A stretch of 64,000 nt of DNA from Gemmatimonadetes bacterium 13_1_40CM_69_22 (GTDB taxonomy: Bacteria > Gemmatimonadota > Gemmatimonadetes > Gemmatimonadales > GWC2-71-9): the NCBI GenBank assembly GCA_001917665.1, contig MNEL01000031.1:35043-99042 (forward strand), given 5' to 3'. Each line of letters starts with the position of its first letter. The stretch's first letter is position 1. Position numbers and translations under genes: made by a program. Below are positions 59,405 through 64,000 of this stretch, piece after piece. The notes under the pieces were generated by a model that did no database searches, was not told the origin of the DNA, and worked only from the letters and a program-made list of their open reading frames with translations.

Positions 59405-60996
59405 CCCACCGGGTCGTGGTGGCCGACCGCGTGGCGGAGGGAGGGCTCCAGCTGCTCGCCGCGACGCCCGACCTCGAGGTGGCGAGCTTTGCCGGGAAGC
59501 CGCGGGAAGAGCTGGAGCGGGCGCTCGCCGGGGCGCATGCGCTGATCGTACGGAGCGAGACGCGGGTCACCGCGGACCTGCTCACGCGAGCGCCGCATCT
59601 CCGGGTGATCGCCCGGGCGGGCACGGGAGTCGACAACATCGATGTCCCCGCGGCGACGCGCCGCGGGATCGCCGTGATGAACGCGCCGGGCGCGAATACG
59701 GTCAGTGCGGCCGAGCATGCCATGGGGCTGCTGCTCGCGCTGGTGCGGCACATTCCGTGGGCCGCGGAGGCGATGCGGCGCGGGGAATGGGACCGGAAGC
59801 GGTTCGAAGGGACGGAGCTGCGCGGCAAGACCATCGGGATCGTCGGGCTGGGGCGCATCGGCGGTCACGTCGCCCAGGTCGCCCGGGCGTTCGGGATGCA
59901 GGTGGTGGGGCACGATCCCTATCTCGCGCCCGGGCGCGCCGCCGAGCTTCAGGTGAAGCTCCTGCCGCTCGACCAGCTGCTGCGGCAGGCCGACGTCGTG
60001 ACGCTGCACGTCGCGTATACGGAGGAGACGCACCACCTGATCAACACCGAGCGGCTCCGGCTGATGAAGCCGACCGCCGTGCTCATCAACACCGCCCGCG
60101 GGGAGCTGGTGGACGAGCAGGCGGTGGCGGAGGCCATCAGGGCGAAGCGCATCGCCGGCGCGGCGATCGACGTGTTCGCGGTAGAGCCGCTGCCGGCCGA
60201 CTCGGTGCTCCGGCAGCTGCCCGGGGTGATCCTCACGCCCCACCTTGCGGCTTCGACGGCGGAGGCTCAGGAGCGGGTGAGCCTCGAGGTGTGCGGCGCC
60301 GTGCGTGAGGCGCTGGTCGCCGGGGACCTGTCGTTCGCGATCAACGTCCCCGGCATCTCGGGCGACCTGCTGCGCCGGCTGGGCCCGCTGCTCGATCTGG
60401 CGCGGCGGCTCGGGCGGCTCGCGCTGGCCCTGGTAGACGGACCGGTGCAGTCGGTCGAGGTCGCCTATGGTGGCAAGGACGAAACCGCACCGCGCCCCGT
60501 CCAGGTGGCGGCGGTCGAGGGGTTGCTGAGCGCCATGCACGTGGAGCCGGTGAGCCTCGTGAACGCGCTGCTCATCGCGGAAGAGCGAGGCATCCAGCAT
60601 GCTCGCAAGAGCGGCACGCCCGAGCCGGGGTTCGAGACGACGGTGGGCGTGAAGCTCGTGACGGCGCGGGGCCGGGTGCGCGTCACCGGCGCGCTCGCGG
60701 GCAACAGCCACGGCCGCGTGATCCGCATCGACGACTACCACGTGGACATCGCGCCCGAGGGGTGGATGCTCGTCATCCGCAACCGCGACGTGCCCGGCGT
60801 CATCGGACGCGTGGGCACGCTGCTCGGCGGGGCGGGAATCAACATCGGGAGCTACCATCAGGCCCGGCGAGCGGCGCCCGGGACGGATGCATTGGCGGCC
60901 ATCACCGTGGACCAGCCCCTCACGAACGGAGTGCTGGAGCAACTCGGGCGCGCGCCCGACGTGTTGGACGTGCGCCTCGTGTATTTCGGAGAGTAG
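59401..60996 (+). CDS. serA: D-3-phosphoglycerate dehydrogenase
   Basis: 531 residues, GTG start. The NAD-binding GLGRIGGHVAQ (about residues 145-155), catalytic Arg, Glu and His in the LINTARGELVDE ... TPHLAASTAEAQ segments, an intervening ASB domain (about 320-440) and a C-terminal ACT domain (MLVIRNRDVPGVIGRVGTLLG...). This is the long type of SerA with allosteric regulation by serine through ACT. It makes phosphohydroxypyruvate for the coupled aminotransferase. Confidence 0.95.
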   Translation: MTHRVVVADRVAEGGLQLLAATPDLEVASFAGKPREELERALAGAHALIVRSETRVTADLLTRAPHLRVIARAGTGVDNIDVPAATRRGIAVMNAPGANTVSAAEHAMGLLLALVRHIPWAAEAMRRGEWDRKRFEGTELRGKTIGIVGLGRIGGHVAQVARAFGMQVVGHDPYLAPGRAAELQVKLLPLDQLLRQADVVTLHVAYTEETHHLINTERLRLMKPTAVLINTARGELVDEQAVAEAIRAKRIAGAAIDVFAVEPLPADSVLRQLPGVILTPHLAASTAEAQERVSLEVCGAVREALVAGDLSFAINVPGISGDLLRRLGPLLDLARRLGRLALALVDGPVQSVEVAYGGKDETAPRPVQVAAVEGLLSAMHVEPVSLVNALLIAEERGIQHARKSGTPEPGFETTVGVKLVTARGRVRVTGALAGNSHGRVIRIDDYHVDIAPEGWMLVIRNRDVPGVIGRVGTLLGGAGINIGSYHQARRAAPGTDALAAITVDQPLTNGVLEQLGRAPDVLDVRLVYFGE

Positions 60997-61044
60997 ACCG
61001 CCGCTCGCTCGCCTCCCCACCGGCCACGCGCTAAGTTGCCGCTC

Positions 61045-63684
61045 ATGCTGGACACCCTCGAGTCGCTGCGGGAACGACTCGCACCCCATTACGACGTCGA
61101 ACGCCAGATCGGCGCCGGCGGCATGGCCCGTGTCTATCTGGCGGTCGAGCAGCACCCGCATCGCCGGGTCGCGATCAAGGTCATCGACCCCGAGCTGAGC
61201 AACCGCCTGCTGCGCGAGCGGTTCATCCGCGAAGTGGATCTGTCCTCGAAGCTCAGCCACCCCCACATCGTGCCGATCTTCTCGGCCGGAGAAGTCGACG
61301 GGCTGTTCTACTACGTTATGCCGTACGTCGAGGGCGAGTCGCTGCGGCACCGCCTGCTGCGCGAGCGCAAGCTCCCGCTCGAGGCCGCGCTCCATGTCAC
61401 CCGCGACGTCGCCGACGCCCTCGCCTTCGCGCATGCGCAGGGGATCATCCACCGCGACATCAAGCCCGAGAACATTCTGCTGTCGGGCGACCACGCGATC
61501 GTCGCCGACTTTGGTATCGCGCGCGCGATCAGCGCGGCCGGCGCGCTGACCATCACGCAGACCGGACAGTCGATCGGGTCGCCCGGCTACATGAGTCCGG
61601 AGCAGGCGTTGGGCAGCGGTGATCTGGACGCCCGCACCGACATCTACAGCCTCGGGTGCGTGCTGTTCGAAACGCTGGCGGGTGAACCGCCGGTCCCGAG
61701 CCTCGCCGAGCGGCTCATCCACAACTGGGAGGCCCTGGAATCGTGCCATGCGCTGCGTCGGGTGGAGGGCGGGGTCGTGCGAGCCGTCAAGCACGCGATC
61801 TCTAAGGCGCTGGCACCGCTGCCGGATGATCGGTTTGCCACGGCAGCGGAATTCGCCGCAGCGCTCGGCGGATCCGCCCATCGTACCAGTGTGCCGACGC
61901 GGGGGATCTTCGCGAGCCGGCGGGGGCGCCGCATCGCGCTGGTGGGGGCGGCCCTCGCCGTGGCCGGCGCCGCCGCCGGGGCGTTCGTGTTGCTGCGGCG
62001 CCCGGCGTCCGGTCTCACAGACCGGCGCGTTGTCGTGGCCGTGATCGAAAACCACACGGGCGACCCCGCGTTCGACAATCTCGGTCACATGGCGGCCGAC
62101 TGGGTGACGCAGGGGCTGGCGCAGACCGGTCTCGTCGAGGTCGTCCCCTCGATGTCCGTGATGATGGCGGCGGGAGAGCATGGTCCCGGCCACCTCGACG
62201 CGGCCGGACTGCGGGCCTTGGGCCGGGAGACCGGTGCCGGCACGGTGGTGTGGGGCGCCTACTACCGCCAGGGGGACAGCGTCCGGTTCCAGGTCCAGAT
62301 CTCGGCGGCGGCCGACGGCACGGTGCTACGGGCGCTCGACCCCGTGGCCGGGCCGCTGGCGCAGCCGCTCAGCGCGGTCGAGGCCCTGCGCCAGCGTGTC
62401 ATGGCCGCCCTCGCGACGCTGTTCGACTCGCGGCTCAGCCGGTGGGCCACCACCGCGAGCCAGCCGCCCAACTTCCAGGCCTACCAGGAGTTCATCGCGG
62501 GCCTGGACCGGTTCGTCCAGTTCGACATGCGTGGCGCGATCGTGCACTTCGAGCGGGCGGCGGCGGTGGACACGACGTTCCGGCTGCCGCTCATTTTCGC
62601 CGCGAACGCGCACATGAACGTGGGGGAGTTCGCGGCGGCTGATTCCATCGGCCACGCCTTGGAGCGGCACGCCGCGCGGTTCGCTCCGCTCGACCGGGCC
62701 TACCTGGCTTGGGTGCTGGCGACCTGCCGGGGTGACGGAGCCGAGGCGCTCCGGGCCGCGCGCGTGATGGCGAACCTCGCGCCCGCGTCCGAGGCCCTCT
62801 ATCTGGTCGCCGAGGATGCGATGGCGCTCAATCGTCCGCGCGAGGCGGCGGAGGCCCTCATCACGCTCGGCCCCGACCGCGGATTCACCCGCGGCTGGTG
62901 GGTGTACTGGTACGACCTGACCACCGCCTTGCACCTGGTGGGCGACCATCGCCGCGAGTTGAAGCAGGCGCTCGAAGGCTTGCGCCGGTTTCCCGACAAC
63001 CCGCAGATCCTGACCACGCAGGTCCGGGCCCTCGCGGCGCTGGGCCGGGTGGGGGAGATGCGGCGCCGGGTCGCCGCGAGCGTGAACCTTCCTCCCGTGC
63101 AGGGCTGGGCGCCGGCCGACGTGCTGCTGCTGGCCGCGGTCGAGCTGCGGGCGCACGGCCACGCCGCGGCGGCGGACACGACGCTGGCGCAGGCTCGCGA
63201 CTGGCTGGCCGCCCGTCCGCCCGCGGAGGCGGCATCCGAGGCGTACCAGTTTCGCGTGGGGCTCGTCGCCTACACGGCGGGCCAGCTCGCCGACGCGCAG
63301 CGCGAATTCGAGCGCCTGGCGGCGCGCGGGGGTCCCGGCCGGAGCGACTCGCTTGCGGCCGTCGCCGTGATGGGCGACGGGTGGGACCAGATGGACTACC
63401 TCGGGTACCTGGGGGCCATCGCGGCGCGCCAGGGGAACCGCGACCAGGCGCTGCACGTCGACCAGACGCTCGCGCGCGTGAAGCGGCCGTATCTATTCGG
63501 CCGCCACACGGTGTGGCGGGCGCGGATTCAGGCGTTGCTCGGCGAGCGGGACGCCGCCGTGGCCCTGCTCCGCGATGCGTTCGCCCGGGGGTACCCGCAC
63601 GCCCACGGGCTGCACATCGATCTCGCGTTCGATTCGCTGCGCGACTACCCGCCGTTCCAGGAGCTGCTCAAGCCGAAGCAGTAG
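61045..63684 (+). CDS. Membrane serine/threonine kinase with TolB-like domain and TPR-type C-terminus
   Basis: 879 residues from ATG 61045 (TTG 61036 would add three). Kinase domain (about 15-280): GAGGMARVYLA, VAIKVID, HRDIKPENILL, DFGIARA and GSPGYMSPEQ. One helix (about 300-322), a TolB/FlgO-like module (about 328-450) and about 400 residues of alpha-helical repeats (TPR-like) to the end. It is a sensor-kinase type frequent in Gemmatimonadota. The shorter paralogue lies at 51072. Confidence 0.94.
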   Translation: MLDTLESLRERLAPHYDVERQIGAGGMARVYLAVEQHPHRRVAIKVIDPELSNRLLRERFIREVDLSSKLSHPHIVPIFSAGEVDGLFYYVMPYVEGESLRHRLLRERKLPLEAALHVTRDVADALAFAHAQGIIHRDIKPENILLSGDHAIVADFGIARAISAAGALTITQTGQSIGSPGYMSPEQALGSGDLDARTDIYSLGCVLFETLAGEPPVPSLAERLIHNWEALESCHALRRVEGGVVRAVKHAISKALAPLPDDRFATAAEFAAALGGSAHRTSVPTRGIFASRRGRRIALVGAALAVAGAAAGAFVLLRRPASGLTDRRVVVAVIENHTGDPAFDNLGHMAADWVTQGLAQTGLVEVVPSMSVMMAAGEHGPGHLDAAGLRALGRETGAGTVVWGAYYRQGDSVRFQVQISAAADGTVLRALDPVAGPLAQPLSAVEALRQRVMAALATLFDSRLSRWATTASQPPNFQAYQEFIAGLDRFVQFDMRGAIVHFERAAAVDTTFRLPLIFAANAHMNVGEFAAADSIGHALERHAARFAPLDRAYLAWVLATCRGDGAEALRAARVMANLAPASEALYLVAEDAMALNRPREAAEALITLGPDRGFTRGWWVYWYDLTTALHLVGDHRRELKQALEGLRRFPDNPQILTTQVRALAALGRVGEMRRRVAASVNLPPVQGWAPADVLLLAAVELRAHGHAAAADTTLAQARDWLAARPPAEAASEAYQFRVGLVAYTAGQLADAQREFERLAARGGPGRSDSLAAVAVMGDGWDQMDYLGYLGAIAARQGNRDQALHVDQTLARVKRPYLFGRHTVWRARIQALLGERDAAVALLRDAFARGYPHAHGLHIDLAFDSLRDYPPFQELLKPKQ

Positions 63685-64000
63685 GGCTGCGGCAGCGCGG
63701 GAGCTTCTCCGATTCGCAAGTGTTGGCGCGGGTCGAAATGCGTCTCATGCTGCGGGGCGTGCAGTCCAACGGCGCGACGGAAGCTTGTCTTGTGGCGCAA
63801 CGCAGCATGCGTCGCAGCCGAATGCTCGCGGCGTTAGGCTGCGAGACTGGACGCGGTAGGGGACAAGGTTGCAGTCTAATGGTAGTTCTATGAGAGCGAT
63901 TGTCTAGGACGCAGTCCAGCGTCGCTGATTGCGGGGCGCTCAGGTCCTGAGCAATCAGCCCCGACGGTTTGCGGGACGAGGTTTCGCGGTTTTTCCGGAT
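63685..64000. other. Terminal intergenic region
   Basis: 316 bases with no supported gene. It contains two hairpins: 63908-63923 (GACGC/GCGTC) and 63924-63959 (9-bp stem GCTGATTGC/GCAATCAGC around an inner GCTCAGG/CCTGAGC stem). The second may end the kinase transcript, but a T-run is lacking. An open frame that runs through from 62898 is a shadow of the kinase gene. Confidence 0.5.

Noticed and set aside
59335..62193. 952-codon minus-strand open frame
   Set aside because: Shadow of serA and the TPR kinase.
63700..64000. Possible RNA gene in the terminal intergenic stretch
   Set aside because: Hairpins are present, but no tRNA T-loop or other known RNA pattern was seen.

Overview
The window is uniformly GC-rich and gene-dense, with little intergenic space, many GTG/TTG starts and many 4-base stop/start overlaps. 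The protein repertoire suggests a soil-type Gemmatimonadota relative: serine/threonine kinases fused to TolB-like and TPR sensor regions, lipoprotein amidohydrolases, Ig-like plus WD40-like surface proteins, YVTN propellers, FAD-dependent ThyX and short GNAT-type acetylglutamate synthase. This placement is an inference from gene flavour. No rRNA, tRNA, CRISPR array or prophage was recognised; the only mobile-type gene is one small IS200-like/RAYT transposase.

Layout. 1-6019 (minus): an operon of two D-Ala-D-Ala-ligase-like ATP-grasp enzymes, a GNAT and a KamA-type radical SAM aminomutase, behind thyX and an FAD-linked oxidase. 6086-11870: a DUF116 membrane protein, then a minus cluster of thiolase, slipin, a membrane protein, 3-hydroxybutyryl-CoA dehydrogenase, DUF2231 and a lipoprotein. 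12000-27667 (minus): two beta-propeller proteins, gamma-glutamyltransferase, an isopropylmalate-dehydrogenase-family enzyme, a zinc-ribbon protein, a barrel-cupredoxin fusion, dCMP deaminase, an odd RNase HI, a universal stress protein, SelD, two amidohydrolases, an NTF2-like lipoprotein and a histone-H1-like protein. 28073-31971: an Ig-like/WD40-like protein, an alcohol dehydrogenase, and a RAYT with a REPIN-like double hairpin. 32158-41126 (plus): gyrA, threonine dehydratase, a REC-GAF-GGDEF regulator, a zinc-ribbon kinase, an orphan E1-alpha, a frameshifted sorbosone-dehydrogenase-type lipoprotein and dienelactone hydrolase. 41207-51055: S41 peptidase, metallophosphoesterase, TetR, saccharopine-dehydrogenase-like enzyme, outer-membrane barrel, Tat-exported asparaginase, glycosyltransferase, anti-sigma protein and nicotinate phosphoribosyltransferase. 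51072-52897 (minus): a kinase and a rhodanese. 53002-63684 (plus): argC-argB-argD-NAGS, an unknown protein, an isochorismatase-class V aminotransferase-serA operon and a kinase-TPR protein.

Main points. Two genes carry an in-frame TGA at a functional Cys position, so both read as selenoproteins: SelD (Sec20) and a rhodanese-like protein (Sec80). They support each other, because SelD makes the selenophosphate needed for Sec. The KamA/GNAT/double ATP-grasp operon has the parts for making a beta-amino-acid-containing peptide or acylated osmolyte and is the best candidate for an undescribed pathway. A third theme is heptamer (and one decamer) tandem repeats at gene starts and ends, several as inverted pairs, which could change reading frames.
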